A stretch of 64,000 bases of DNA from Streptomyces sp. AC555_RSS877 (GCF_019049245.1 NZ_JAGMUK010000040.1:368149-432148), one strand, 5' to 3'. Shown: positions 42,709-51,296, counted from the first letter of the stretch. Notes: generated by a model not told the origin, from the letters alone. Numbers and translations are program-made.

Positions 42709-43782
42709 TCACACGCCCCAGTCGTCGTTGACGGTGACGGCGTCGGCGATGCGGAACCGGCCGCCCGGCACCAGCGGTGTGGTGGGCTCACCCATCACGA
42801 CGACGTGCTTGCCGAACCGGGGGGCCAACGGCCGGCCGACGTCGCGCTTGAGCCACAGCCGCATCAGGTGCCGGCGGCGCTCAGGTTCCGGGTGGTCGAT
42901 GTAGCTGGTCCGCGAGTGCAGTGCGGCGTAGTTGAGCAGCCACTGCACGTCTCCCGGCTGGAAGTCCATGTCGATCGGCAGGCCGGGCTCCTGCGAGATC
43001 TCGTCGAAGAGGGTGATGGCCGCGGCCTGGTCGGGCGTCAGCTGGGGGACACCGGGGTATTCCTGGGCGCTGAAGATCATCGAGTTGCCGGCGTACGTGC
43101 TGAAGATGCCGTCGACGTGGCTGATGATCGGCGAGGTGTAGGTGAGTTCGGGGGAGTCGGGGTCCTGACGCCGCCAGTCCCAGTGGTAGGTGTCGAAGAG
43201 CCGCGCGGCGAGGTCCGGCCGGCGGCGCAGCATCTCGTTGTAGATCGTGGTGCCGCTGACCAGGCTGGAGGCACCGCCGTCCTTGGCGCCGCGCAGGCAC
43301 ATCAGGGCGACGACGTCGGAGCTGTCCGAGTGGAACGGCAGCCGGTCACGAATGCGGGAGGGCAGCGCGCCCTCGTCGGACATCGTTTTGTTCGACGTGG
43401 CGATCACGTGGTCGAGCAGGTCGCCCCGCTGGCTCTGCCCGATCGGCTGGCCGAGGTGCAGGCCCATGATGAAGAAGATGGCCCCGGAAACGGGGTCGCC
43501 GTACTCCTCGGTGCGCAGGCCACGCACCAGGATGAAGCCCCGGCCGACGTCCATCTGGTGGGCGCACTCGTCGTTGAGGGCGCGACAGGCGTCGAACGGG
43601 TAGTCGGCGGCGGTGACGGTGCGCAGGTCGGGGTCGTCGGCGACGAAGCGCCGTCCCAGGGCTTCCAGCTCGGCGCGCTCGGCGTCACTGAGGGTGTAGA
43701 TCCACTCGGTGGACTTCGACAGCTCGTCGCCGCGCCAGGCGGACGGCCCGGAGATCGGCTGAAGACCGACAGTGGTGGTCAC
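42709..43782 (-). CDS. TauD/TfdA-family Fe(II)/2-oxoglutarate dioxygenase
   Basis: Oxygenase of 357 residues in a cupin-like fold. The iron triad is His151 and Asp153 in FHSDSSD with the distal His289 in AALHSRTSY; the 2-oxoglutarate arginine lies in RRRHLMRLW. It couples 2-oxoglutarate decarboxylation to hydroxylation of the substrate. Relatives attack taurine, 2,4-D and many carboxylates. The ATG 43782 region carries no nearby stop or competing start. It is divergent from a GlxA-type regulator, with one operator motif upstream, and a 46-codon frame lies between. Substrate unknown. Confidence 0.9.
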   Translation of the reverse strand: MTTTVGLQPISGPSAWRGDELSKSTEWIYTLSDAERAELEALGRRFVADDPDLRTVTAADYPFDACRALNDECAHQMDVGRGFILVRGLRTEEYGDPVSGAIFFIMGLHLGQPIGQSQRGDLLDHVIATSNKTMSDEGALPSRIRDRLPFHSDSSDVVALMCLRGAKDGGASSLVSGTTIYNEMLRRRPDLAARLFDTYHWDWRRQDPDSPELTYTSPIISHVDGIFSTYAGNSMIFSAQEYPGVPQLTPDQAAAITLFDEISQEPGLPIDMDFQPGDVQWLLNYAALHSRTSYIDHPEPERRRHLMRLWLKRDVGRPLAPRFGKHVVVMGEPTTPLVPGGRFRIADAVTVNDDWGV

Positions 43783-43912
43783 GATGATGCACTCCTCGAA
43801 GATGTGATGGGGAAACCCGTCGGCGAAGACACAACGGGCGACGAACGCGAACGTCGACGGACGACGGGCGTTTCGGTGTGGCGGGGGCTCGTCGCGTGGC
43901 GACGAACCGCAC

Positions 43913-44053
43913 TCAGAAGGGAGTCTGAGGCTCGCCGACAGCCGTGCCGGGGCGCAGTCCCTCGCGGGGAGGGAAGTAGCTGAGCGGCTCGTCGTAGGTC
44001 CGGCGGCCGGCGCACGACACGAGCAAGACGCCGATCAGGGCGACTGGCCTCAT
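43913..44053 (-). CDS. Small ORF, 46 residues, unknown
   Basis: A short frame from ATG 44051-44053, with GAAAGGA at good distance upstream, ends 130 nt before the TauD-type gene on the same strand. The product begins MRPVALIGVLLVSCAGRRTY, which looks like a short hydrophobic, possibly lipoprotein-like start, then continues polar with several prolines. It matches no family I know. The good ribosome site and its place just downstream of the operator motif argue that it is translated, perhaps as a leader or accessory peptide of the oxygenase gene. Confidence 0.4.
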   Translation of the reverse strand: MRPVALIGVLLVSCAGRRTYDEPLSYFPPREGLRPGTAVGEPQTPF

Positions 44054-44116
44054 GCTGGTCCGTCCTTTCGAGAAGTGCCTCCACCATAGGAGACGTCGGG
44101 GTCGTCGTCAATGTGC

Positions 44117-44130
44117 GTGATGCCGTCTCG
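44117..44130. promoter_or_regulatory. Operator motif upstream of TauD-type and GlxA-type genes
   Basis: GTGATGCCGTCTCG shares 13 consecutive bases (TGATGCCGTCTCG) with the first site upstream of the FAH gene at 26474-26486. It places this divergent pair in the same regulon. Confidence 0.68.
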
Positions 44131-44243
44131 TGATGCAGTACGCGACGTGAGCCCGGCCGCCTCGTCCTCCGGACGTCCGTCCGGTATCCGACCGCCCGCA
44201 CGCACCCGGAACCGCAGCGCGCACCCCTGCGTACCCTGTCCCC

Positions 44244-45200
44244 GTGTCAGCCTCCCGCCTGCGTCGCGTCGCCGTTCTTGTGCTCGAAGGCGCGAAGCCG
44301 CTCGATGTCGGCATCCCCGCGCAGGTGTTCACGACGCGCGCGAGCATGCCGTACGAGGTGCGGTTGTGCGGTGCGGCGCCCGGTCTCGTGACCGGCGGCG
44401 ACGGTCTTTCGTACCACGTCGCCCATGGCCTCGACGCGCTCGTGTGGGCCGACATCGTGTTCATCCCCGGCTACCGCTTCCCGGACCGTGACGATCCGCC
44501 GCGGGCCGTCGTCGACGAGCTGGTCGCCGCCCACCAGCGGGGCACCCGGCTCGCCGCCATCTCGACGGGTGCCTTCGCGCTCGCCGCGACGGGTCTGCTG
44601 GACGGCAAGCGCGCCACGACGCACTGGCACTACACGCGGGCGTTGATGGCGAGGCATCCGCTCGTTCAGGTGGACGAGAACGTGCTGTTCATCGACGAGG
44701 GCAGCGTGCTCACCTCGGCCGGCGCCGCCTCGGGCATCGACCTGTGCCTGCACATCCTGCGCGGCGACCTCGGAGTCGCCGCGTCGAACCACGCGGCCCG
44801 GCGCCTGGTCGCGGCCCCCTATCGCAGCGGCGGTCAGGCGCAGTACGTGCCGCGCAGCGTGCCCGAGCCGCTCGGCGAACGCTTCGCCGCCACGCGCGAG
44901 TGGGCGTTGCACCGGCTCGGCGAGCCCCTCACCCTCGAAACACTGGCGCGGCAGGCCGCGGTCTCGCCGCGCACGTTCTCCCGGCGCTTCGTCGAGGAGA
45001 CCGGTTACACGCCGATGCAGTGGGTCATGCGCGCCCGCATCGACATGGCCCGCGAGCTGCTGGAGCGTTCGCAGCGCGGCGTGGAGCAGATCGCCGCCGA
45101 CGTCGGCCTCGGCACGGGTGCGAACCTGCGGCTGCACTTTCAGCGCATCCTCGGCACCACGCCGAGTGAGTACCGGCGCACCTTCGCACAGGGCGAGTAG
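44244..45200 (+). CDS. GlxA/FtrA-type AraC-family regulator
   Basis: Regulator of 318 residues. An N-terminal DJ-1/PfpI amidase-like domain (residues 8-190; VAVLVLEGAKPLDVGIPAQV, LDGKRATTHWHYTRAL) is followed by a C-terminal AraC double helix-turn-helix (LTLETLARQAAVSPRTFSRR and ELLERSQRGVEQIAADVGLG). The elbow cysteine usual in the amidase-like domain is Ser here (AAISTGAF), so a catalytic role is unlikely. GTG 44244 has no clear Shine-Dalgarno. It may control the divergent dioxygenase or the wider cluster; the motif just upstream would let it be regulated with them. Confidence 0.87.
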   Translation: MSASRLRRVAVLVLEGAKPLDVGIPAQVFTTRASMPYEVRLCGAAPGLVTGGDGLSYHVAHGLDALVWADIVFIPGYRFPDRDDPPRAVVDELVAAHQRGTRLAAISTGAFALAATGLLDGKRATTHWHYTRALMARHPLVQVDENVLFIDEGSVLTSAGAASGIDLCLHILRGDLGVAASNHAARRLVAAPYRSGGQAQYVPRSVPEPLGERFAATREWALHRLGEPLTLETLARQAAVSPRTFSRRFVEETGYTPMQWVMRARIDMARELLERSQRGVEQIAADVGLGTGANLRLHFQRILGTTPSEYRRTFAQGE

Positions 45201-45299
45201 ACCGACCACTGGCGAGACCTTTTGAACCGTGGCGATCACGCCACTGTCAGCGGGGCGAGCCGCGAGCGAGCCTGGTGGCAAAGGGAAGGGACACCACTG

Positions 45300-46298
45300 A
45301 TGACTCGCATCGCCGTCAACGGATTCGGCCGCATCGGACGCAACGTGCTGCGCGCACTGCTCGAACGCGACAGCGACCTCGAGGTCGTCGCCGTCAACGA
45401 CCTCACGGAGCCCGCCACCCTCGCGCGGCTCCTCGCCTACGACACGACGGCCGGCCGACTCGGCCGTCCGGTGACCGTCGACGGGGACGCACTCGTCGTC
45501 GACGGCCGGCGCATCACGGTGCTGGCCGAGCGTGAACCGGCACAACTGCCGTGGGCCGAACTCGGTGTCGACATCGTCCTTGAGGCGACCGGCCGTTTCA
45601 CGTCGGCCAAGGCCGCCGGCGCCCACCTCGACGCGGGCGCGAAGAAGGTGCTCGTCAGCGCCCCGTCGGACGGCGCCGATGTCACGCTGGCCTTCGGGGT
45701 GAACACGGAGGCCTACGACCCTGCCGTACACGCGGTCGTCTCGAACGCCTCGTGCACGACCAACGCGCTGGCACCACTGGCCGCGGTGCTCGACGAACTC
45801 GCCGGGATCGAGCACGGCTTCATGACGACCGTGCACGCCTACACGCAGGAACAGAACCTTCAGGACGGCCCGCACCGGGACCCGCGCCGCGCCCGAGCCG
45901 CGGGTGTCAACATCGTGCCGACCACGACGGGCGCCGCCAAGGCGATCGGCCTGGTGCTGCCGAACCTGGACGGCAAGCTGTCGGGCGACTCGATCCGGGT
46001 GCCGGTTCCGGTGGGCTCCATCGTCGAGCTCAACACGACCGTCGCCCGCGACGTGACGCGCGACGACGTGCTGGAGGCATACCGCTCCGCGGCGCAGGGG
46101 CCGCTCGCCGGCATCCTCGAGTACTCGGACTTCCCGCTCGTCTCCTCAGACATCACCGGCAATCCGGCCTCGGCGATCTTCGACTCGGCCCTCACCCGCG
46201 TCGAGGGCCGCCACGTGAAGGTGGTCGCCTGGTACGACAACGAGTGGGGCTTCTCGAACCGCGTGATCGACACGCTCGAGCTCCTCGCCGCCCGCTGA
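45300..46298 (+). CDS. gap: Glyceraldehyde-3-phosphate dehydrogenase
   Basis: Glycolytic enzyme of 332 residues. NAD site VNGFGRIGRNVLRALL, catalytic Cys152 in SNASCTTN, and the C-terminal WYDNEWGFSNRVIDTL are all canonical. ATG 45300 follows AAGGGAAGGGA. It is monocistronic, between the GlxA-type regulator and a lipoprotein gene. Streptomyces has more than one gap paralogue; this one may be the secondary copy, judging from its non-glycolytic surroundings, but that is inference. Confidence 0.95.
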   Translation: MTRIAVNGFGRIGRNVLRALLERDSDLEVVAVNDLTEPATLARLLAYDTTAGRLGRPVTVDGDALVVDGRRITVLAEREPAQLPWAELGVDIVLEATGRFTSAKAAGAHLDAGAKKVLVSAPSDGADVTLAFGVNTEAYDPAVHAVVSNASCTTNALAPLAAVLDELAGIEHGFMTTVHAYTQEQNLQDGPHRDPRRARAAGVNIVPTTTGAAKAIGLVLPNLDGKLSGDSIRVPVPVGSIVELNTTVARDVTRDDVLEAYRSAAQGPLAGILEYSDFPLVSSDITGNPASAIFDSALTRVEGRHVKVVAWYDNEWGFSNRVIDTLELLAAR

Positions 46299-46471
46299 CC
46301 CGCGAACTCCGGGTCGCTGCAAGCCGGTTGACCGGGCTCCGGCTCTCGACACCGACCGGCACGATCGGGCACAGTCCTACAGCACGATGACGGATCCGGT
46401 CGCCGCCGCCGAGCACCGCACCGCGGGCGGGCCCTCCCGCAGGACCTCGATCCGAGGGCTTGACGGACGTC

Positions 46472-47269
46472 ATGACGGCGCCTGGGCGGGGCACTCGTAG
46501 GCGCATGAAGGCGATGCCGACAAGGCGCGTGCTGCCGGCCACCGTCGTACTGACGGTCCTCTTCGTCGCCGTGGCATGCGGTGACCACGGACGCGGGGAG
46601 TCCAACGGCTCGGCCGCGGCCGGACTTCCCGGCCTTGTCGCATCCGGTCGTCACCTTGTCATCACGACCGACAACGGGCTTCTGTTACGTCCCACCGACG
46701 GCCGCCGAGTCACCGTCGACGACCGTGTCGCCGGTGACTGGTCGCGCCGTGACGGGACTTGGACCCTCGACCTGTCGTGCGGGGAGCGGGCCCGGAGCGA
46801 GGGCGCCTGCCCCCGCATGCCCCACGTGAAGGTCCCGGACGGCGTGCGCGTCACGGTCAGTGCCCGCAACGCGGGCGTCGACGTGGCGGGCATCGCCGCC
46901 GCGCTGGACCTGACGACCGTCAACGGCGACATGACGGTCACCCGCTCCGGACGCGACGACGCCGCGGTACGGCTGTCCACCCGCAACGGCTCGGTGCACG
47001 CGACGGCCCTCGACACGGACCGGCTCTACGCGGCGACCACCAACGGGGACGTGATCCTCGCGTGCGCCACCGCGCCGTCGAGCGTCACCGCGACGACCAC
47101 GAACGGCTCGGTCGGCCTCAGCGTCCCGCACACAGCCCCTGCCTATGTGGTCACCGCGGGCACGGACAACGGTCGCGCCACGGTGGCCGTCCCCACGCGG
47201 GATGCCCGCCACGGCCCCAAGATGACCCTGACCACGGTCAACGGTGACGTGGACGTACGCCGGGACTGA
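46472..47269 (+). CDS. Secreted lipoprotein with DUF4097-like beta-helix repeats
   Basis: A 265-residue lipoprotein. The basic N-terminus and hydrophobic stretch (VLPATVVLTVLFVAVAC) end in a lipobox cysteine. The body shows the recurring T-x-NG-(D/S) strand pattern (LTTVNGDMTVT, LSTRNGSVHAT, ATTNGDVILA, TTTNGSVGLS, LTTVNGDVDV), typical of DUF4097-type beta-helices. ATG 46472 is the preferred start; an ATG at 46505 is an alternative that also leaves a complete signal. Function unknown; probably on the cell surface. Confidence 0.72.
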   Translation: MTAPGRGTRRRMKAMPTRRVLPATVVLTVLFVAVACGDHGRGESNGSAAAGLPGLVASGRHLVITTDNGLLLRPTDGRRVTVDDRVAGDWSRRDGTWTLDLSCGERARSEGACPRMPHVKVPDGVRVTVSARNAGVDVAGIAAALDLTTVNGDMTVTRSGRDDAAVRLSTRNGSVHATALDTDRLYAATTNGDVILACATAPSSVTATTTNGSVGLSVPHTAPAYVVTAGTDNGRATVAVPTRDARHGPKMTLTTVNGDVDVRRD

Positions 47270-47390
47270 ACCGGTCGGCGCAGTGCCGCCATGGGCCCGG
47301 ACGGGTGCTGGGTGCCCGCCACAAGCCCTCCACCTCGACCTGCGGATCACGGTGGCGGGTGTGGGTTCCGCATGCCTGGGCCGAGCGTGG

Positions 47391-48254
47391 TCAGCCCACG
47401 CACAGCACGAGGAGGCAGATCTGTGACGGCGAGGTCGCGGCCGGCTCCGTATTCGCCGGTGTTGTCCCCGAGTCCGTGCCGTCGGTGGCGGCGGGTGCGG
47501 GCGTCTGCGCAGGCGCCGTGTCGGCCGTGTCGGCCGTGTCGGCGGTGTCGGTGCGGTCGGACGCCGTCGCGGCGGACTGTGGCTGCGGGGCCGCAGGCGT
47601 CGCCGTACGAGGAGGAGCAGCGGCGTCCGGCTGCACGTTCGACGGCGTGGTGGGCAGCGACGAGGTGGCGTACTCCCGGTGCGGAAGGCCGGGCACGGGC
47701 GAGTGTGTGGGCGGCGTGGGCGAGGAACGGTGTGCGTCCGGCTCCGCCGATGTCGATCGCGCGTCCTGCGCCGCCTGCTGTTCGACGGCACTCGTTCCCG
47801 GGTCCGTCGCCGCTGTGGCCGTGTGCGCCCGGTCGCTGGACTGCCGGTGCGTCGAGGCCAGGGTCAGGCCGCCGCCGACGAGCGCGACGGCGGTCGCGAC
47901 CACGGCCCGGCGTTGGTTCTTCTTCCACCGGGCACGCTGGCGACGCCGTGCCGCCCGCCCCTGCGGCACGGCCGGCACGCCTTCGAGATCACCGGTCTCG
48001 GTGGTCTGCGGGACCCTCTCCAGGTCGCCGCCGCCCGCCGCCTCGTCCACACCGCCACCAAGTCGGCCCTCGTGCCGCGTGTCCCAGGCCGCGGACTCCG
48101 ACGCATCTGCCGCACCCGTCATCGCCGAGGCGAACAGACCCCGGTCGATGTGACCGTCGGCGATGGCCGGAGCGATGTCCGGCGCGTAGGCGCCGCACCC
48201 GGGGCACACCAGGGCGCCATTGAGATGCCTGCGGCACGTGGAGCAGTAGTCCAT
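47391..48254 (-). CDS. SCO2400-family zinc-ribbon membrane protein
   Basis: A 287-residue protein. MDYCSTCRRHLNGALVCPGC at the start is a CxxC...CxxC zinc ribbon, followed by the conserved PDIAP stretch. An RRRQRARWKKNQRR basic patch and one transmembrane segment (AVVATAVALVGGGLTLAS) lie near residue 115. A long Ala/Thr/Pro-rich outer tail follows and ends QICLLVLCVG. The tail includes TAD repeats encoded by a 9-nt tandem repeat. ATG 48254 follows AGGAAG. Architecture suggests a cytoplasmic ribbon, one membrane span and an exposed disordered tail; role unknown. Confidence 0.8.
   Translation of the reverse strand: MDYCSTCRRHLNGALVCPGCGAYAPDIAPAIADGHIDRGLFASAMTGAADASESAAWDTRHEGRLGGGVDEAAGGGDLERVPQTTETGDLEGVPAVPQGRAARRRQRARWKKNQRRAVVATAVALVGGGLTLASTHRQSSDRAHTATAATDPGTSAVEQQAAQDARSTSAEPDAHRSSPTPPTHSPVPGLPHREYATSSLPTTPSNVQPDAAAPPRTATPAAPQPQSAATASDRTDTADTADTADTAPAQTPAPAATDGTDSGTTPANTEPAATSPSQICLLVLCVG
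47515..47550. repeat. 9-nt tandem repeat (4 copies)
   Basis: GCCGTGTCG three times, then a fourth copy with one change. It encodes the TAD repeats in the tail of the SCO2400-like protein and is a likely site of length variation. Confidence 0.75.
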
Positions 48255-48881
48255 CTGCGGTCTTCCTGAGTCGGCATGCCGTCGACCCGACAAGGGGTCA
48301 CGGCCCGGTCACGTTCGCACGTGGAATCGAGCGTTCAGTAACACTAACGACGCCTTCGAAAGGCAATGTGCAGACAGCGTGAGGCTCGTGCAGGGATTCT
48401 GGCGGTTTACGCGTGGGTGCGGTGGGGGCCGAGTCGGCGCGGCCCGTCGGTTCGTGAGGCGAGCCCCGTCGATGACCGGATGACGTGGAGGCCGTGGATG
48501 ACCTGCCCGTGACCCCGCCCATGGCGACGGCGCCTGTCCTCGCGGCGTGAACGGCGAAGAGGCCACGGCCCCTCTGCAGCGGACCAACCGGTCAACGTGC
48601 CTGGCGCGCACCGCCGTCAGGATCACGGCAACACCGCCGATCAGTTACGTCTGGTCGCCGTCCGGAACCTGGATTCAGCCACCTGAGAAGAACACCTCGC
48701 TCGCACATTCAGTGGGAAAGTCGCAGCACTTGTGCCCGAATTCTGAATATCTCGCGGGCGTGTAACACGGCGGCCGATGCCTGACGCAGACGTAAACGGA
48801 CCCGTGCGGCGAGTCGCGCTCGGGGCGCGGAAAACAGCGCTGTACTCCGCCTTGCACGATCATGCGTCAGATGGGAAACAC
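48255..48881. other. 627-nt interval without a supported gene
   Basis: Short frames on both strands here have no recognisable product, weak codon bias and no good ribosome site. The interval must hold the promoter of the SCO2400-like gene (a TTCGAA-centred stretch at 48350-48365) and that of the small membrane protein gene. Confidence 0.5.
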
Positions 48882-49241
48882 GTGAGCAATCCCGACCCGA
48901 TGTCCGGATACCAGTCCTACGACCAGCCCTCGACCCGGCCGCCGCGTCACCCCCAGCAGGACCGGACCGTCACACGACGCGCGGCCCTGGCTGTCCAGAC
49001 GGTCGCTGACATCGCCGCCTGCTTCCTGGGCCTGTGGATTCTGCTCCATCTGCTCGGGGCCAACGAAGCCAATGTGTTCGTGGAGTTCGTGCATGGCACG
49101 GCAGATCGGCTGGCCTGGTGGTCGCAGGATGTTTTCACCGTGGACACAGAGGGCCTTCGTGTCCTCCTCAATTACGGCCTGCCCGCACTGCTTTATGTGC
49201 TGGTGGGACACGGGATCGCCGCACGGCTCAACCGCGAATGA
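48882..49241 (+). CDS. Small membrane protein, unknown
   Basis: A 119-residue protein with two hydrophobic spans: AACFLGLWILLHLLG near residue 55 and LLNYGLPALLYVLVGHGIA near residue 100. The N-terminus is polar and glutamine/proline-rich (YQSYDQPSTRPPRHPQQD), as in many actinobacterial small membrane proteins. GTG 48882 has GGGA 5 nt upstream; ATG 48900 is an alternative. I cannot name the family; related small proteins of this layout are common in Streptomyces. Confidence 0.6.
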   Translation: MSNPDPMSGYQSYDQPSTRPPRHPQQDRTVTRRAALAVQTVADIAACFLGLWILLHLLGANEANVFVEFVHGTADRLAWWSQDVFTVDTEGLRVLLNYGLPALLYVLVGHGIAARLNRE

Positions 49242-49350
49242 CCGCATGTCCAGTGAAAACGTGCGAGTGCACGACGACTTCCCTGCGCCGCCCAGGACTT
49301 CGGGCCTGGTCAAGCGGCCCAGAACCACAACACCGAGAAGGATCAGCGCT

Positions 49351-49518
49351 ATGACACCCAACTCAGCCGAGAACGATCACCTGCCCGTGTACGAGAGCTT
49401 GGTGCGTGAACGCGGGGATGCCGTGGCGGAAGCTCGTCAGGTGGCCGAAGAAACGCAGCACCAGGTGACGCAGGCACTGAACTGGCATGGCCCGGTTCAG
49501 CCGGAGTCCGCGTCCTGA
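49351..49518 (+). CDS. Small hypothetical protein, 55 residues
   Basis: Starts at ATG 49351 with a strong GAGAAGGA 8 nt upstream. The product (NSAENDHLPVYESLVRERGD then AVAEARQVAEETQ) is charged and likely one amphipathic helix. It has no cysteines and no membrane span. It follows the small membrane protein gene by 109 nt. Function unknown. Confidence 0.55.
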   Translation: MTPNSAENDHLPVYESLVRERGDAVAEARQVAEETQHQVTQALNWHGPVQPESAS

Positions 49519-49570
49519 GCGAGTCGGAGGGAGGCCCAGGCGGATGCCCCGCGCCAGTAGCGTGGCGATC

Positions 49571-50011
49571 ATGGCGGACTGGGAAATCCGGCCGGCGTCG
49601 CCGGCGGACGTCGAGGCAGTGGCCGAATTGCGCGCCGTGGTGTTACGGGCGGACCTGGAACGGCTCGGTCGGTACGACGAGCATCGAGTGCGGCAACGAC
49701 TGCGCGACGGGTTCGACCCCGCGTACACCTGGGTGATCGAGGTGGGCGGCGTGTTCGCCGGCTGTGTGGCGCTGCGGCCGGCCAACGACGCTCACTGGCT
49801 GGAGCATTTCTATCTGGCGCCGCATCTGCAGGGCAGCGGTATCGGTTCGGGTGTGCTGCGCGAGCTGTTGGGGTGGTGCGACCGCGACCGGGTCCTTGTC
49901 CGGCTGAACGTACTGCAGGGCAGTCCGGCCCGAAGCCTGTATGTGCGCCACGGGTTCACTGTCGAGTCCGAGGACCCGGTCGACGTGTACATGGTGCGCA
50001 AGCCGGCATGA
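49571..50011 (+). CDS. GNAT-family N-acetyltransferase
   Basis: Acetyltransferase of 146 residues. WEIRPASPADVEAVAELRAV at the start, then LEHFYLAPHLQGSGIGSGVL with the acetyl-CoA pyrophosphate loop Q-G-S-G-I-G, and SLYVRHGFTVESEDP at the end. ATG 49571 is chosen; ATG 49544 in the same frame is possible. Substrate not predictable. Confidence 0.83.
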   Translation: MADWEIRPASPADVEAVAELRAVVLRADLERLGRYDEHRVRQRLRDGFDPAYTWVIEVGGVFAGCVALRPANDAHWLEHFYLAPHLQGSGIGSGVLRELLGWCDRDRVLVRLNVLQGSPARSLYVRHGFTVESEDPVDVYMVRKPA

Positions 50012-50288
50012 GAGGCCGGTCTCATCGCCGGTTTTCCGGCGAACTGCCCCATGCCCATGCCGGCTGAGAGTTGAGCGAGCTCACGGGAGTCAGCGCGGTC
50101 GGCGTAGTCCCGCGATGTCGCGGGCCGCCATCGGTGACGCGACAGCCGCCGGATTCCGGCACATCGTCCTCGGATGCCGGCGCCCTACCCCGCCGACGTC
50201 GCACGGTGGGTCACCGACGAGCTCATCAGCACGCCGGCCTGACCACCTCCGTAGTGAAGCGCCGGGAATCCGAGGATCCGGTCCGGGA

Positions 50289-51296
50289 TCAGAGGTCGAG
50301 CACCAGCCGGGGCCCGCACGAACGCGAGACGCAGATCAGCATGGTCTCGCCCGCGGCGCGCTCGTCCTCGTCGAGCAGGGAGTCCCGGTGGTCCGGGGTG
50401 CCCTCCAGCACGTCCGTCTCACAGGTGCCGCAAGTGCCTTCCCGGCAGGAGAACAGCACCGGGACACCCGCCTCCTCCGCCACTTCGAGCACCGAGCGGT
50501 CCGGCGGGACGGTGAGCGTGCGGCCCGACCGGCTGAGCACCACCTCGAAGGCGCCGGCCGGAGCCACCTCGACCGCCGGCGGGCGGACCGGGGCGAACCG
50601 CTCGATGCCAAGGGTCCCGGAGGGCCAGCCCGCACACTGCTCCTGCGCGGCCCGAAGCAGCGGCTCCGGACCGCAGGCGTGCACCAGCGTGCCCTCGCGG
50701 GGCGAGCCGATGAAGGTGGCCAGGTCCAGCAGGCCGTAGGTGTCCTGCGGCCGGATCAGCACCCGGTCCCCGTAACCCTCCAGGCGGTCCACGAACGCCA
50801 TGGACCCGCGGGTGCGGCCGCCGTACAACAGGCGCCAGTCCGCCCCCGCGGCCTCGGCGGCCTCCACCATCGGCAGGATCGCGGTGATCCCGACCCCTCC
50901 GGCGATGAAGAGATGGTGCTCGGCCGCGCGGAGGGGGAAGTTGTTCCGCGGCCCGCGCACCCGCAGGGCCGAGCCCTCGCCGAGACGGTCGTGGACGTAC
51001 GACGAACCACCGCGGCCGTCCGGTTCGCGCAGCACCGCGATCTGCCAGGCCGCCTCGTCGGAGGGGTCTCCGCACAGCGAGTACTGACGGATGAGGCCGT
51101 TGTCCAGCAGCACGTCGATGTGGGCACCCGGCGCCCAGGTGGGGAGCGGTTCGCCGTCCGGGGCCCGCAGGACGAGCGAGACGACACCGTCGGCGGCCTC
51201 GATGCGGGCGTCCACGACGAGGGTTGTTTCGCTGGGGTCCGGCTGGGACCGCGGTGCCTCGGTGCCCCGGAGGACCTGGAGCGGTGGGTTGGTCAT
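50289..51296 (-). CDS. PDR/VanB-family oxygenase reductase
   Basis: A 335-residue electron-transfer flavoprotein of the phthalate dioxygenase reductase type: flavin motif RQYSLCGDP, nucleotide motif GGVGITAILPM, then a C-terminal plant-type [2Fe-2S] domain (CREGTCGTCETDVLEG plus a later Cys). It ends GPRLVLDL, the same C-terminus as the reductase half of the P450 fusion at 9.9 kb. ATG 51296 has AGGTTGA upstream; TTG 51305 is an alternative. It would pass electrons from NADH to a Rieske oxygenase, most likely the alpha subunit at 63.5 kb, or to a P450. Confidence 0.9.
   Translation of the reverse strand: MTNPPLQVLRGTEAPRSQPDPSETTLVVDARIEAADGVVSLVLRAPDGEPLPTWAPGAHIDVLLDNGLIRQYSLCGDPSDEAAWQIAVLREPDGRGGSSYVHDRLGEGSALRVRGPRNNFPLRAAEHHLFIAGGVGITAILPMVEAAEAAGADWRLLYGGRTRGSMAFVDRLEGYGDRVLIRPQDTYGLLDLATFIGSPREGTLVHACGPEPLLRAAQEQCAGWPSGTLGIERFAPVRPPAVEVAPAGAFEVVLSRSGRTLTVPPDRSVLEVAEEAGVPVLFSCREGTCGTCETDVLEGTPDHRDSLLDEDERAAGETMLICVSRSCGPRLVLDL

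Noticed and set aside
50174..50242. 22-codon frame MPAPYPADVARWVTDELISTPA-like between the GNAT and reductase genes
   Set aside because: Too short, no ribosome site and longer than 20 residues of unknown relation; it could be a gene tail but I cannot support it.
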